Notes: a model not told the origin generated them from the letters alone. Shown: positions 19,725 to 29,645, numbered from the stretch's first letter. The stretch is 64,000 nucleotides of DNA from Saccharothrix sp. (GCF_031180885.1 NZ_JAPSLK010000035.1:1-64000); one strand, 5' to 3'. Translations and numbers: made by a program.

Positions 19725-20750
19725 ATGTCACGCAAGGCGATAACCGGTCTCGTCGCGGCGATGGCCGTCGCGCTCACCGCCTGCACGGGCAACACCGCGC
19801 AACCCCCGGCCGGCAGCGGCCAGGGCGGCGCCAAGGTGGCCAACGACGAGCCCGGCGAGAAGGTCGTCATCGGCTTCTCCGCGCCCGCCGCCGACCACGG
19901 CTGGATGGCCGCGATCACCAACGCGGCCAAGGCCGAGGCGGGCAAGTACTCCGACGTCGAGCTGCGGGTGGTGGAGGGGACCAACGACGTCAACCTCCAG
20001 ATCAGCCAGGTGGAGACGTTCATCAACGACAAGGTCGACGCCATCGTGCTGCTGCCGTTCGACGGCGCGGCGCTGACCCCGGTGGCGCTCAAGGCGATGA
20101 AGGCCGGCATCCCGGTGATCAACGTCGACCGCGAGTTCGACAGCCCGTTCGCCGCGCGCTCCACCGTGCTGGGCGACAACTACGGCATGGGCGTCTCGGC
20201 CGGCACCTACATCTGCGAGAAGCTGAAGGGCAAGACCGGTGCGGTCGTGGCGGAGATCGCCGGCATCGACTCGCTGCCGCTGACCCAGGACCGCAGCAAG
20301 GGCTTCGCCGACGCGCTGAGCGAGTGCGGGCTGAAGGTGAACAACCGGGTGGCCGCCGAGTTCACCGTGGAGAGCGGCGAGAAGGCCGCCGCGAACCTGT
20401 TGCAGGCCGCGCCGAAGCTGGACGCGGTGTGGAACCACGACGACGACCAGGGCGTCGGCGTGTCCGCGGCGATCAAGAACGCCGGGCGCAGCGAGTTCTT
20501 CCTGGTCGGCGGCGCCGGGTCGGCCAACGTGATGCGGGAGATCAAGGCGGACAACGGCCTGCACAAGGCGACCGTGGTGTACCCGTCGACCCAGGGCGCG
20601 GACGGCATCCGGCTGGCGCGGCTCGCGGTGCAGGGCAAGGCCCTGGGCGACCTGGTAGAGGTGGAGATCCCGCGGGAAATCCAGCTGTACGCCCCGGTCG
20701 TCACCAAGGACAACGTCGACCGCTACCTGCCCGCGGCCTTCGAGTCCTGA
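19725..20750 (+). CDS. Sugar/polyol-binding lipoprotein of the RbsB family
   Basis: A 341-residue type I periplasmic-binding protein with lipoprotein signal MSRKAITGLVAAMAVALTAC (lipobox LTAC). Family motifs are VVIGFSAPAADHGWMAAITNAAK, VETFINDKVDAIVLLPFDG, IPVINVDREF, DRSKGFADAL and VWNHDDDQGVG. The sequence pattern resembles binding proteins for ribose, xylose or inositol. AGGAG lies before the ATG. The substrate is probably what the downstream oxidoreductase, isomerase and Ino1-like genes act on, but it is not determinable here. Confidence 0.92.
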   Translation: MSRKAITGLVAAMAVALTACTGNTAQPPAGSGQGGAKVANDEPGEKVVIGFSAPAADHGWMAAITNAAKAEAGKYSDVELRVVEGTNDVNLQISQVETFINDKVDAIVLLPFDGAALTPVALKAMKAGIPVINVDREFDSPFAARSTVLGDNYGMGVSAGTYICEKLKGKTGAVVAEIAGIDSLPLTQDRSKGFADALSECGLKVNNRVAAEFTVESGEKAAANLLQAAPKLDAVWNHDDDQGVGVSAAIKNAGRSEFFLVGGAGSANVMREIKADNGLHKATVVYPSTQGADGIRLARLAVQGKALGDLVEVEIPREIQLYAPVVTKDNVDRYLPAAFES

Positions 20751-20761
20751 GGAGCGCTCAC

Positions 20762-21922
20762 GTGACGGAACTGCGCATCGCGATGATCGGCCACGAGTTC
20801 ATGGGATCGGCCCACTCCCAGGCGTGGCGCGTGGCACCCCGCTTCTTCGACCTGCCGGTGCGGCCGGTGATGGCCGTGCTGTGCGGCCGCAACCCCGAGC
20901 GCACCCGGGCGGCGGCTGCCCGCCTGGGCTGGGAGGAAGCGGTCACCGACTGGAAGACCCTGCTCGACCGGGACGACGTCGATGTCATCGACATCTGCTC
21001 GCCCGGCGACACGCACGCCGAGATCGCCGTGGCCGCACTGGACGCCGGCAAGCACGTGATGTGCGAGAAGCCGTTGGCCAACACCGTCGCCGAGGCCGAG
21101 GCGATGGCCGCGGCGGCGGAACGGGCCGCCGCGAAGGGCGTGCGGGCGATGGTGGGCTTCAGCTACCGGCGGGTGCCGGCGCTGAGCCTGGCCCGGGACC
21201 TGGTGGCGCAAGGCCGATTGGGCCGCATCCACCACGTGCGCGCCCAGTACCTCCAGGACTGGATCGTCGACCCGGCCGCGCCGCTGTCGTGGCGGTTGCA
21301 GAAGGACAAGGCGGGCTCCGGCTCGCTGGGCGACATCGGGGCGCACATCGTGGACGCGGCGCAGTTCATCCTGGGCGACACGATCAGCGAGGTCTGCGGC
21401 ACGCTGGAGACCTTCGTGACCGAACGCCCCCTCGCCGCCGCCCACTCGGGCCTGTCGGGCACCGCCGTGTCCGACGAGACCGGCCCGGTGACGGTCGACG
21501 ACGCCGCCCTGTTCCTGGCCCGGTTCACCGGGGGCGCGCTGGGGTCGTTCGAGGCCACCCGGTTCGCCAGCGGCCGCAAGAACGCCCTGCGGATCGAGGT
21601 CAACGGCTCGACGGGCAGCGTGGCGTTCGACTTCGAGGACATGAACGTCCTGCACTACTTCGACGGCGGCGAGGACTCCGCCACGGCCGGCTTCCGGCGC
21701 ATCGTGGTGACCGAGCCCGACCACCCGTACGTGGGCGCGTGGTGGCCCGCCGGGCACGTCCTGGGCTACGAGCACTCGTTCACCCACCAGGCCGTGGACT
21801 TCGTCCGCGCCGTCGCCGAAGGCACCGACCCGAGCCCGTCGTTCGCCGACGGCCTGCGGCTGCAGCGCGTGCTGGCGGCCGTCGAGGCGAGCGCGGCCTC
21901 CCGCACCTGGCACACCGTCTGA
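20762..21922 (+). CDS. Gfo/Idh/MocA-family NAD(P)-dependent sugar or inositol dehydrogenase
   Basis: A 386-residue cytoplasmic oxidoreductase. The Rossmann start is [19 protein letters not shown], followed by [37 protein letters not shown], the EKP motif that includes the catalytic Lys. The substrate-binding domain includes [18 protein letters not shown], where the GDxGxHxxD pattern carries the catalytic His and Asp. It is likely to oxidise a sugar or cyclitol to a keto form. It starts at a GTG 11 nt after the binding-protein gene and is followed 16 nt later by an isomerase-like gene. Confidence 0.9.
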   Translation: MTELRIAMIGHEFMGSAHSQAWRVAPRFFDLPVRPVMAVLCGRNPERTRAAAARLGWEEAVTDWKTLLDRDDVDVIDICSPGDTHAEIAVAALDAGKHVMCEKPLANTVAEAEAMAAAAERAAAKGVRAMVGFSYRRVPALSLARDLVAQGRLGRIHHVRAQYLQDWIVDPAAPLSWRLQKDKAGSGSLGDIGAHIVDAAQFILGDTISEVCGTLETFVTERPLAAAHSGLSGTAVSDETGPVTVDDAALFLARFTGGALGSFEATRFASGRKNALRIEVNGSTGSVAFDFEDMNVLHYFDGGEDSATAGFRRIVVTEPDHPYVGAWWPAGHVLGYEHSFTHQAVDFVRAVAEGTDPSPSFADGLRLQRVLAAVEASAASRTWHTV

Positions 21923-21938
21923 GAAGGGGAACCCCGAG

Positions 21939-22955
21939 ATGGCACGTCCGATCACCCTGTTCACCGGCCAGTGGGCGGACCTCCCGTTCGAGGAGGTCGC
22001 CCGCCTGGCCGCCGGGTGGGGCTACGACGGCCTGGAGATCGCCTGCTGGGGCGACCACCTCGACCCGTGGCGGGCCGCCGAGGACGACGACTACGTGGCC
22101 GACCGGCTCGCGATCCTCGCCAAGCACGACCTGAAGGTGTGGACGATCTCCAACCACCTCACCGGCCAGGCGGTCTGCGACGACCCGATCGACGAGCGCC
22201 ACAAGGGCATCCTGTCCCCGCGCATCTGGGGCGACGGCGACCCCGAGGGCGTGCGGCAGCGCGCGGCCGAGGAGATGAAGGTGACCGCCCGCGCCGCCGC
22301 CCGCCTGGGCGCGGACACCGTGGTCGGCTTCACCGGCTCGTCGATCTGGAAGACGGTCGCGATGTTCCCGCCGGTGCCCGCCTCGATGGTCGACGCGGGT
22401 TACCAGGACTTCGCCGACCGCTGGAACCCGATCCTCGACGTGTTCGACGAGGTCGGGGTCCGGTTCGCGCACGAGGTGCACCCGTCCGAGATCGCCTACG
22501 ACTACTGGACGACGACCCGGACCCTGGAGGCCATCGGCCACCGCCCGGCGTTCGGCCTCAACTGGGACCCGTCCCACTTCGTGTGGCAGGACCTGGACCC
22601 GGTGGGCTTCCTGTGGGACTTCCGCGACCGGATCTACCACGTGGATTGCAAGGACGCCCGCCGGCAGGTCGGCGACGGCCGCAACGGCCGGATGGGCTCG
22701 CACCTGGCGTGGGGCGACCCGCGCCGGGGCTGGGACTTCGTGTCGACGGGTCGTGGTGACGTGCCGTGGGAGCGGGCGTTCCGGATGCTCAACAGCATCG
22801 GCTACCAGGGTCCGATCAGCGTCGAGTGGGAGGACGCCGGCATGGACCGCCTGATCGGTGCCCCTGAGGCGCTGGAGTTCGTCCGCCACAACGCGTTCGA
22901 CCCGCCCGCCGCGTCGTTCGACGCGGCGTTCTCCACCAGCCAGGACCCCGCGTGA
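21939..22955 (+). CDS. Sugar phosphate isomerase/epimerase-like TIM barrel (xylose-isomerase-like)
   Basis: A 338-residue AP-endonuclease-2/xylose-isomerase-like TIM barrel. It starts [20 protein letters not shown] and has [15 protein letters not shown], a metal-site Glu in [25 protein letters not shown] (Asp-Pro-Ser-His metal ligand), [10 protein letters not shown] and [12 protein letters not shown]. Such enzymes act next to Gfo/Idh partners as IolE-like dehydratases or keto-sugar epimerases. The pairing here suggests processing of a keto-sugar or inosose. Confidence 0.88.
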   Translation: MARPITLFTGQWADLPFEEVARLAAGWGYDGLEIACWGDHLDPWRAAEDDDYVADRLAILAKHDLKVWTISNHLTGQAVCDDPIDERHKGILSPRIWGDGDPEGVRQRAAEEMKVTARAAARLGADTVVGFTGSSIWKTVAMFPPVPASMVDAGYQDFADRWNPILDVFDEVGVRFAHEVHPSEIAYDYWTTTRTLEAIGHRPAFGLNWDPSHFVWQDLDPVGFLWDFRDRIYHVDCKDARRQVGDGRNGRMGSHLAWGDPRRGWDFVSTGRGDVPWERAFRMLNSIGYQGPISVEWEDAGMDRLIGAPEALEFVRHNAFDPPAASFDAAFSTSQDPA

Positions 22956-24088
22956 CGTCCGAACGCGTCGGCCTGTGGCTCAACGGCGGTCGTGGCTCTG
23001 TGGCCACGACCGCCGTCACAGGCCTCCTGGCACTCCGCGCCGGCCTGACCCCTCCCACCGGCTGCGTCACCGAGCTGCTGGACGCACCCCTCCCTCCGTG
23101 GGACGCCTTCACCGTCGGCGGCCACGACATCGCCACCACCCCTCTGCTCAAGCGCGCCGAATCCCTGACCCGGGACGGCGTCCTCCCGCCAGGCCTGGTC
23201 GAATCCGTGGCCGACGAGTTGGCGGCGGTAGACGCCGAGATCGTCCCCGGCTATCACCCGGGCGCCTTCACGGGCAGCCAACAGGACGCCGCCACCCGCC
23301 TGACCGGCGACATCACCGCTTTCCAGGAGCGGCACGGCCTGGCTCGCGTAGTGGTCGTGAACGTGGCCTCCACCGAACCACCGGCCACCGTCACCCACAC
23401 CACGCTGGAGTCCCTGGAGGAAGCCCTCCGCACACCCGGCCCAGTCCTGCCGCCCAGCTCACTGGTGGCCTACGCCGCGTTCCAGGCCGGCTGCGCCTTC
23501 GTCGACTTCACCCCGTCGACCGGCGTAGCCCTACCGGCGTTGGACGAGTTGGCCCGAAGCAAGTCCCTGCCCTACGCCGGAAGGGACGGCAAGACCGGCG
23601 AAACCCTCCTCCGCGCCGCCCTGGCCCCGATGTTCACCTCCCGCGCCCTGAAGGTCTTGTCCTGGACCGGGACCAACCTCCTCGGCGGTGGTGACGGCGC
23701 GACCTTGTCGAACCCGGAACACGCCAGCAGCAAGTCCATCTCCAAGGCACGTGGCCTGGCAGCGCTCCTGGGTGAGGACGTCACAGCACCACTGCACATC
23801 GACTACGTCCCGGACCTGGGTGAGCGCAAGACTTCCTGGGACCACGTGTCCTTCGAAGGCTTTCTGGGCGCACGGATGTCCTTGCAACTGACGTGGAACG
23901 GCCTCGACTCCTCCCTGGCCGCACCCCTGGTGCTGGACCTGGCCAGGCTCCTGGCCGCAGCCCACGCCGCCGGCAGGTCAGGCCCCCAGACCGACCTGGC
24001 GTTCTTCTTCAAGGACCCGCTCGGCAGCACCGAACACCGCCTGGCCGAACAAGCCCAAGCCCTCCACCGCTGGGCGCGCACCCTGTGA
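22952..24088 (+). CDS. Divergent myo-inositol-1-phosphate-synthase-like protein
   Basis: A 378-residue member of the Ino1 family. The diagnostic elements are the Rossmann start [41 protein letters not shown] (the GxDxKTGxT motif), [18 protein letters not shown] (the SxNxxGNxDG-equivalent loop), and KSKSIS-like [11 protein letters not shown]. The NAD loop is unusual (NGGRGSVAT), so it may be specialised. Authentic enzymes convert glucose-6-phosphate to inositol-1-phosphate; a related NAD-dependent cyclisation or a reverse reaction on an imported substrate is possible. It is coupled to the isomerase gene by a GTGA overlap and ends the operon at a strong terminator. Confidence 0.8.
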   Translation: MTSERVGLWLNGGRGSVATTAVTGLLALRAGLTPPTGCVTELLDAPLPPWDAFTVGGHDIATTPLLKRAESLTRDGVLPPGLVESVADELAAVDAEIVPGYHPGAFTGSQQDAATRLTGDITAFQERHGLARVVVVNVASTEPPATVTHTTLESLEEALRTPGPVLPPSSLVAYAAFQAGCAFVDFTPSTGVALPALDELARSKSLPYAGRDGKTGETLLRAALAPMFTSRALKVLSWTGTNLLGGGDGATLSNPEHASSKSISKARGLAALLGEDVTAPLHIDYVPDLGERKTSWDHVSFEGFLGARMSLQLTWNGLDSSLAAPLVLDLARLLAAAHAAGRSGPQTDLAFFFKDPLGSTEHRLAEQAQALHRWARTL

Positions 24089-24129
24089 GGTTTCCAGGCC
24101 CGCTTCTGGTCAAAGCGGGCCTGGAAACC
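24089..24129. terminator. Bidirectional terminator
   Basis: GGTTTCCAGGCCCGCTT at 24089-24105 pairs perfectly (17 bp) with AAGCGGGCCTGGAAACC at 24113-24129 around a 7 nt loop. It lies between the convergent Ino1-like and GH95 genes. Confidence 0.9.
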
Positions 24130-24134
24130 CGCGA

Positions 24135-26969
24135 TCACACCCGTTGCAGCTGGAAGCGCTGGTTGTTCGCGCCCGTCACGTTCCACTGCGAAATCCGCGC
24201 GCCGTCGGCGGTCGAGGCGCTCCAGACGTCCAGCGCCAGGTTGCTGGCCCGGTTGACCAGGCTGATCACACCGCCACCGTGGTCGACCACCCGCCATTGC
24301 TGGGCCGCCGAGTTCGCGTCCGGCTGCTGGACGATGTCCGCCCCCGTCGACGTCCCGGTCGCCTGCAACACCAGGCCGCTGTGCCGCGCCCGGACCCGGT
24401 AGTAGCCCTCACCCGAGGACAGGAAGTCGAACTGCTGGTTGAGGCCGCTGCCGGCCGTCCACTGGATCAGCAACGCCCCCGCCGCCGTGGACGCGCCGTT
24501 GATGTCCGCCGCCTTCCCGCTGTGCACCGCCACCAACCGGTAGTTCACCCCGGGCTCGACCACCGACCCCGAACTCGTCACGGTCACGCGGTAGGTGTGT
24601 CCGGCCTGGCCGGGGAAGGTGATGACATCGGTCTCCGGGCGCTGTGGGGTCACCACGGTCCCTGTCGTCGCGTCGGTCAGTTCGAACGTGCCCGTGAACG
24701 CCCGCCCCCGAACCTTGACCGTCCCGTCGCGGTCGGCCGCGATCGTGATCTCCGTGGCCCTGCCGGCGCTCCACTTCGCGCCCACCGTGTAACCACCGCG
24801 TCCCCGCAGGCCCGTGACGCTCCCCGCCGGCCACGCGGGCGGCAGCGCGGGCAGGATGTGCAATTCGCCGGTGTGGCTGTGCAGCAGCATCTCCGCGATG
24901 CCCGAGGTGGCCCCGAAGTTGCCGTCGATCTGGAAGGGCGGGTGCAGGTCGAACATGTTGGGCGCCAACCGGTCCGTCCTGATCAACGCCCTGATCAGCT
25001 CGTGCGCCCGCGCCCCCTCCTCCAACCGCGCCCAGTAGTTGATCTTCCACGCCAGCGACCACCCGGTCCCGGCATCGCCGCGTATTTGGAGGGTCCGCCG
25101 GGCCGCGTCGAACAGGGCCGGGGTGCCGCGCTTGGTGATCTGGTTGCTCGGGTGCAGCCCGTACAGGTGGGACACGTGCCGGTGGTTGGTCTCCGGCTCC
25201 ACCCAGTCGTACAGCCACTCCATGATGTTGCCGCGCGACCCGACCTTCATCGGGGCCAATCTCGACGCGGTCGCCCGCACCTGGCTGCGGAAGTCCGCGT
25301 CGACCCCGAGCACCTCGCTCGCCCGTGCGCAGCCTTCGAACAGGTCCCGCAGGATCTGCATGTCCATGGTCGGCCCGGCGCACACCGACGCGTTGGTGTG
25401 GTGGAGGAGTTCGGGCGAGTTGGACGGGTTGGTGACCAGCACCCGCAGCCTCGGCTCCTCGACCAGCGTGTCCAGGAAGAACCGGGCGGCGCCCTTCATC
25501 GCCGGGTAGCGGGCGCGCAGGAAGTTCACGTCCCCGGTGAACAGGTAGTGGTCCCAGATCATGGTGGCCAGCCACGCGCCGCCGGTCTGCCACATGCCCC
25601 AGAGCGCCGCGTCGACCACGGACGCGCCGCGCCAGCCGTCGGTGTTGTGGTGCGTGACCCAGCCTCCCGCGCCGTACTGGGCGGAGGCGACCCGGGCGCC
25701 GGTCACGGTCAGGTCGTCGATCATCTCGAAGACCGGGTCGTGGCACTCGGAGAGGTTGGTCGTGTTGGCGGGCCAGTAGTTCATCGGCAGGTTGGCGTTG
25801 ATCGTGTACTTGCTCTCCCACGACGGGGCCATCTGGTCGTTCCAGATGCCCTGGAGGTTCGCGGGCTGGGTGCCCGGCCGGGAGGAGGAGATCAGCAGGT
25901 AACGGCCGTACTGGAACAGCAGCGCGGACAACTGCGGGTCGTTCGAGGTGGCGTGCTGGGCGATGCGGGTGTCGGTGGTCAGGTCGGCGGCGGCCGTGCG
26001 GCCCAGGTCGATGGTGACCCGGCCGAACAGGCGCTGGTAGTCGGCCACGTGGCGGGAGCGCAGGGTGTCCCAGGCGACGGGCTGGGCGGCGTCGAGGTGC
26101 CGGCGCGCGATGCCCTGGTGGTCGCCGTTCACCGTCCGGTAGTCGACGTAGCTGGTGCCGATCGACACCAGCAGGGTCACGCTGTCGGCGTTGGTCACGC
26201 GCAGCGAGCCGCTGGTGCTGCTCGTGCTGCCACCGGTCGTCACCGCGCGGACCATGACCGTGAACCGGACCGAGCCCGGGATGCCCCGGTGGTCGCCGGA
26301 GACCCCGGTCAACATGATCGTCGTGCCGTCCGGGCTGGACGCGGAGGTGCGCTGGGGCGAGGTGAACGACGCGGTGAACGACACCGAGCCGGCCCGGTCG
26401 GCGGTCAGCCGGACCGCGATCACCTGGTCGGGCGCGGAGGCGAACACCTCGCGGCGGTGGCGGACCCCGTTGGCGACGTAGGTGGTGACCGTGGTGGCCG
26501 TGTTCAGGTCGAGCCAGCGCTGGTAGCCGGAGACCGTGCCCGGCGCGGGGAAGGCCAGCCGCAGGTCGCCGACGGGCTGGTAGGCGAGTTGGCCGGCCGG
26601 GTTGCCCAGCATGGTCCGGTTGATCAGGTCCTGCGCCTGGGTCCACTGGTCGGCGAACACCAGCCGGCGGATCTCGGCCAGCGCGCCCGCGCCCTGCGGG
26701 TTGGTGTAGTCGTGCGGCCCGCCCGCCCACAGGGTGTCCTCGTTGAGCTGCAGGCGTTCGGCGTCGGTGCCGCCGAACACCATCGCGCCCAGCCGGCCGT
26801 TGCCGATCGGCAGCGCCCGCAGCCAGTCGGTGCCGGCGGGCTCGTCGTACCACAGCGACATGTCGCCGGCCGGGGACGCCGCCTGCGCCGTCGAGGAAAG
26901 ACCGACGGAGGTCAGGGCGGCGCTGGCCGCGCCGAGCACTATCGCTTGCCTTCGGGAGAGTTCCGTCAT
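24135..26969 (-). CDS. Secreted GH95 alpha-L-fucosidase/alpha-L-galactosidase with CBM13
   Basis: A 944-residue protein with a Tat-type signal (MTELSRRQAIVLGAASAALT). The GH95 body shows MSLWYDEPAGTDWLRALPIGNGRLGAMVFG, LQLNEDTLWAGGPHDYTNP, NANLPMNYWPANTTNLSE (the catalytic Asn pair), GWRGASVVDAALWGMW and GDAGTGWSLAWKINYWARL (catalytic Asp region). It removes alpha-L-fucose or alpha-L-galactose from xyloglucan or pectin side chains. The C-terminal ricin module (last ~130 residues) is nearly identical at DNA level to that of the GH10 at 35373-36818. The start at 26969 is preferred to an upstream ATG at 27008, because GGAG is correctly spaced and the Tat signal begins there. It is the last gene of the operon from 31783. 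Confidence 0.92.
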   Translation of the reverse strand: MTELSRRQAIVLGAASAALTSVGLSSTAQAASPAGDMSLWYDEPAGTDWLRALPIGNGRLGAMVFGGTDAERLQLNEDTLWAGGPHDYTNPQGAGALAEIRRLVFADQWTQAQDLINRTMLGNPAGQLAYQPVGDLRLAFPAPGTVSGYQRWLDLNTATTVTTYVANGVRHRREVFASAPDQVIAVRLTADRAGSVSFTASFTSPQRTSASSPDGTTIMLTGVSGDHRGIPGSVRFTVMVRAVTTGGSTSSTSGSLRVTNADSVTLLVSIGTSYVDYRTVNGDHQGIARRHLDAAQPVAWDTLRSRHVADYQRLFGRVTIDLGRTAAADLTTDTRIAQHATSNDPQLSALLFQYGRYLLISSSRPGTQPANLQGIWNDQMAPSWESKYTINANLPMNYWPANTTNLSECHDPVFEMIDDLTVTGARVASAQYGAGGWVTHHNTDGWRGASVVDAALWGMWQTGGAWLATMIWDHYLFTGDVNFLRARYPAMKGAARFFLDTLVEEPRLRVLVTNPSNSPELLHHTNASVCAGPTMDMQILRDLFEGCARASEVLGVDADFRSQVRATASRLAPMKVGSRGNIMEWLYDWVEPETNHRHVSHLYGLHPSNQITKRGTPALFDAARRTLQIRGDAGTGWSLAWKINYWARLEEGARAHELIRALIRTDRLAPNMFDLHPPFQIDGNFGATSGIAEMLLHSHTGELHILPALPPAWPAGSVTGLRGRGGYTVGAKWSAGRATEITIAADRDGTVKVRGRAFTGTFELTDATTGTVVTPQRPETDVITFPGQAGHTYRVTVTSSGSVVEPGVNYRLVAVHSGKAADINGASTAAGALLIQWTAGSGLNQQFDFLSSGEGYYRVRARHSGLVLQATGTSTGADIVQQPDANSAAQQWRVVDHGGGVISLVNRASNLALDVWSASTADGARISQWNVTGANNQRFQLQRV
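24197..24525. repeat. CBM13-encoding segment, inverted near-identical copy of about 36432-36760
   Basis: Read on the complement, this roughly 330 bp stretch differs from the GH10-linked copy at only about two visible positions, including at third codon positions. The enzymes outside the module are unrelated. This indicates a recent module transfer or gene conversion. Confidence 0.85.
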
Positions 26970-27004
26970 TGGATGCTCCACAGTGGATGGTGGGGGAGAG
27001 AGGG

Positions 27005-28702
27005 TCACCTCCGTGCTTCGGCGTCACCCGCCAGCAGGAGGTAGGCGGCGGCGGTCCAGGTGTAGGCCCGGTCGCGCAGGCCCTGGCCGGTGAGGGCGTC
27101 GAAGTTCTCGGCGAACCCGGACTTCTCGCACAGCGCTCGGAACCGGGCGCTGACCTCGTCGGCCAGCTCGACCGCCCCGCCCCGGCGCAGGCCGTCCTCG
27201 ACCAGCACGGTCGACGGCGCCCACACCGGGCCGCGCCAGTAGCCGTCCGCCTCGTACGTGGGGGAGTCGGGCAGTTCGGTGGACAACCCGACCGGGGTCA
27301 GGTGCCGGGCGACGCCGGCCGCGACCGTGGCGCGGACCTCGGAGGGCAACTGGTCGCCCAGGACGACCGGCATCAGGTCCAGCAGGCTCGACGTCGAGCG
27401 GGGCGCGCCGTCCACCGGTCGGCTGGTGAACGCCGAGCCGTTCCACAGCCGCCGCATCAGCTCGTTCTGCAGCGTGGCGGCCTCGCGGGTCCACCGGGTC
27501 GCGGCGGCCGCGTCACCGCCCTCCCACGCCAGCCGCGCCAGCTCGCGCATCTGGAGCACCAGGAAGGCGGACAGGTCGGCGGACTGCACCGCACCCTGCT
27601 GGTGGAACACGGTGGCGTTGTCCCAGCCGCTGTCGTTGCCGTGCTCGTAGTGCGGCAGCGGTTCGCCCGGCGCGCGGCGGTGGTCCAGCCAGAACCGGGT
27701 CCACGCGGACAGCCGGTGGTAGAGGGCGGCGAGTTCGGCCTGCGGCAGCCCGCCGGGCAGGCGCTCGCGCAGCCGGGCCACCGCCCACCCGTGGACGGGC
27801 GGTTTGACAAAGTTGTAGAGGACCTCGGCGTGGGTGATCGAGTCGGGCAGTGCGCCCTCGGCGGTCTGGTGGTCGAACACCACCTGGAGCTGGTCCCAGG
27901 CCAGCCGCGGGTCGCCGGCGGCCAGCGCGAGGGCGGTGAAGCAGTGGTCCCAGCTCCACACCTTGTCCATCCAGTGCTTGGACATCAGCACCGCCGGCCG
28001 GCCGATGAACCCCGACGGGTCCACCACCGCCGACCACAGCACGTAGCAGGCCAGTTCGGCGGCGGGGGTGCGGTCGCTGCGCCAGGGCGCGATCGCGTCG
28101 GTGAAGGCCGCCACCGACCGCCGGGTCGCCGCCACGACGTCGGCGAAGGGCGGGCGGGCCGACACCGCTTCGCGGGCGGTCGTCAGCTCCTCCAGCACCA
28201 GTTCCCACGTCCCACCGTCCTCGCCGATCACGATCTCGCGGTCGGCCGTGCCCAGCGCCCACGCGCCGGACCGGTGCGCCTGCCCGGACAGGACGCTGAC
28301 CCGGTAGCGGTGGCCGGTCTCGTAGGAGGTGAACACGTGCGCGGTGGAGACGGGGTCGAAGAACATGTAGGTCCCGGTGAACGGGGTCAGCGTGGGCTCG
28401 GCCGCCGCGATGCACAGCCCCAGCCCTTCACCCCGGATGCGCAGGGCGGACGGCGTCTCGAACGCGGCCTCGACCTTGCCTCCGTCCGCCGACCAGGTCA
28501 GCACCGCCGGGTTGGCGGTCACCTCGGCCGGCACCCGGCCGTCGCCGCGCACCGGGACCAGGCGCAGCACCGCGTGCATCCCGTTGCGGTGCGACACCAG
28601 GTGCAGGTCGTCGGCGTAGGTGGCGAGCCCGACCACCGGTGACAGGTCCAACCACGAACCCCGGTGGCTGAACGGGATCTCCCGCACCGAGAAGTCGTCC
28701 AC
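27005..28702 (-). CDS. Cytoplasmic (alpha/alpha)6-barrel glycosidase, GH63/MGH1-like
   Basis: A 565-residue protein without a signal peptide (VDDFSVREIPFSHRGSWLDL). The N-terminal beta-sandwich (to about residue 190) is followed by an (alpha/alpha)6 barrel with VWSWDHCFTALALA, HGNDSGWDNATVFH (catalytic Asp region) and YWRGPVWAPSTVLVEDGL, motifs shared by GH63 and GH37-type inverting glucosidases and the MGH1 Pfam family. It probably trims an imported oligosaccharide; the substrate is unknown. GTG start with AAGGGGG upstream, 10 nt after the permease gene. It is upstream of secreted GH95 in the same operon, a cytosolic/secreted pairing. Confidence 0.82.
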   Translation of the reverse strand: MDDFSVREIPFSHRGSWLDLSPVVGLATYADDLHLVSHRNGMHAVLRLVPVRGDGRVPAEVTANPAVLTWSADGGKVEAAFETPSALRIRGEGLGLCIAAAEPTLTPFTGTYMFFDPVSTAHVFTSYETGHRYRVSVLSGQAHRSGAWALGTADREIVIGEDGGTWELVLEELTTAREAVSARPPFADVVAATRRSVAAFTDAIAPWRSDRTPAAELACYVLWSAVVDPSGFIGRPAVLMSKHWMDKVWSWDHCFTALALAAGDPRLAWDQLQVVFDHQTAEGALPDSITHAEVLYNFVKPPVHGWAVARLRERLPGGLPQAELAALYHRLSAWTRFWLDHRRAPGEPLPHYEHGNDSGWDNATVFHQQGAVQSADLSAFLVLQMRELARLAWEGGDAAAATRWTREAATLQNELMRRLWNGSAFTSRPVDGAPRSTSSLLDLMPVVLGDQLPSEVRATVAAGVARHLTPVGLSTELPDSPTYEADGYWRGPVWAPSTVLVEDGLRRGGAVELADEVSARFRALCEKSGFAENFDALTGQGLRDRAYTWTAAAYLLLAGDAEARR

Positions 28703-28712
28703 CGCGCCCCCT

Positions 28713-29645
28713 TCAGTCCTTGACCGCGCCCGCCGTCACGCCCGCCGCGACGAACCGCTGGGCGAGCACGAGCAGGACGGCGGCCGGCACGGAAGCGACC
28801 ACGGCGGTCGCCATGATCGCGTTCCACTCCTGGTTGTTGTTGCCGATGTAGCGGTATATCCCCAGCGTCAGCGGCTTGAGCGCGCCGCCGCCGTCGAGCG
28901 TCGCGGCGAACAGGAAGTCCGACCACGCCCACAGGAACGCGAACAGCGCCACCGTGACGACCCCGTTGCGGCTCGCCGGCAGCACGACCGACCAGAACGC
29001 GCGCACCGGCCCGGCCCCGTCGATCCGGGCCGCTTGCAGCAGTTCGTCGGGCACCGACGACATGAACGCGGTCAGCACCAGCACGGCGAACGGGACCGCG
29101 ATCGTGGAGTCGGCGAGGATCAAGCCCCACACGGTGTTGGTGATGCCCAGCCGGACGTACACGCTGTAGAAGCCCAGCGCCATGATGATGCCCGGGATCA
29201 TCTGGGCGACCAGCAGTATGAACGTGAGTGGCGCGCGCCCCGGTGGCCGCAGCTTCGCCAGCGCGTACCCGGCGGGCGCGGCCAGGACCAGCGTCACCGC
29301 GACCACGCCCAGCCCGACCAGCAGGCTGGTGCCGAAGTACGGCAGTTGCTCGCGCAGCACGCGGGCGTAGCCGTCGAAGGTGGGCGTGAGCGGGATGAGG
29401 TCCGGGGGCGACTTGCGCATCCGGTCGGCCGGGGTGAGGGAGACGGCGACCATCCAGTAGACCGGGAACAGCATCACGGCGGTGAGCAGCAGCCCCACCG
29501 CTGTGCGCCACCCTTTGACCGGGCGCCACCCTTTGACCGGGCGCCACCCTTTGACCGGGCGCCACCCTTTGACCGGGCGCCATCCTTTGACCGGGCGCCA
29601 TCCTTTGACCGGGCGCCATCCTTTGACCGGGTGCCACGACTTCAT
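28713..29645 (-). CDS. ABC sugar permease (MalG type) with N-terminal hexapeptide repeat tract
   Basis: A 310-residue CUT1 permease. The membrane part starts AVGLLLTAVMLFPVYWMVAV and carries the EAA loop LLQAARIDGAGPVRAFWSVVLPAS and the C-terminal QRFVAAGVTAGAVKD. Before the first membrane helix, the cytosolic tail is seven head-to-tail PVKGWR-type hexapeptides (MKSWHPVKGWRPVK and so on), encoded by an 18 bp tandem repeat. Such a tail is not part of the family. The ATG overlaps the stop of the upstream permease (ATGA). Partners are the lipoprotein and permease encoded at 29642-31783. Confidence 0.9.
   Translation of the reverse strand: MKSWHPVKGWRPVKGWRPVKGWRPVKGWRPVKGWRPVKGWRPVKGWRTAVGLLLTAVMLFPVYWMVAVSLTPADRMRKSPPDLIPLTPTFDGYARVLREQLPYFGTSLLVGLGVVAVTLVLAAPAGYALAKLRPPGRAPLTFILLVAQMIPGIIMALGFYSVYVRLGITNTVWGLILADSTIAVPFAVLVLTAFMSSVPDELLQAARIDGAGPVRAFWSVVLPASRNGVVTVALFAFLWAWSDFLFAATLDGGGALKPLTLGIYRYIGNNNQEWNAIMATAVVASVPAAVLLVLAQRFVAAGVTAGAVKD
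29509..29634 (-). repeat. In-frame 18 bp tandem repeat (about 7 copies) within permease N-terminus
   Basis: The unit GGGCGCCACCCTTTGACC (plus strand) is repeated about seven times. The three copies nearest the start codon read CCATCC instead of CCACCC. Each unit encodes one PVKGWR hexapeptide, so copy-number change would lengthen or shorten the cytosolic tail without breaking the frame. Confidence 0.92.

Noticed and set aside
24144-27044. Long plus-strand open frame (966 codons) opposite the GH95 gene
   Set aside because: It is the complement of GH95; its Arg/Gly/Val-rich composition matches no family and arises from strong GC3 bias in the sense gene.
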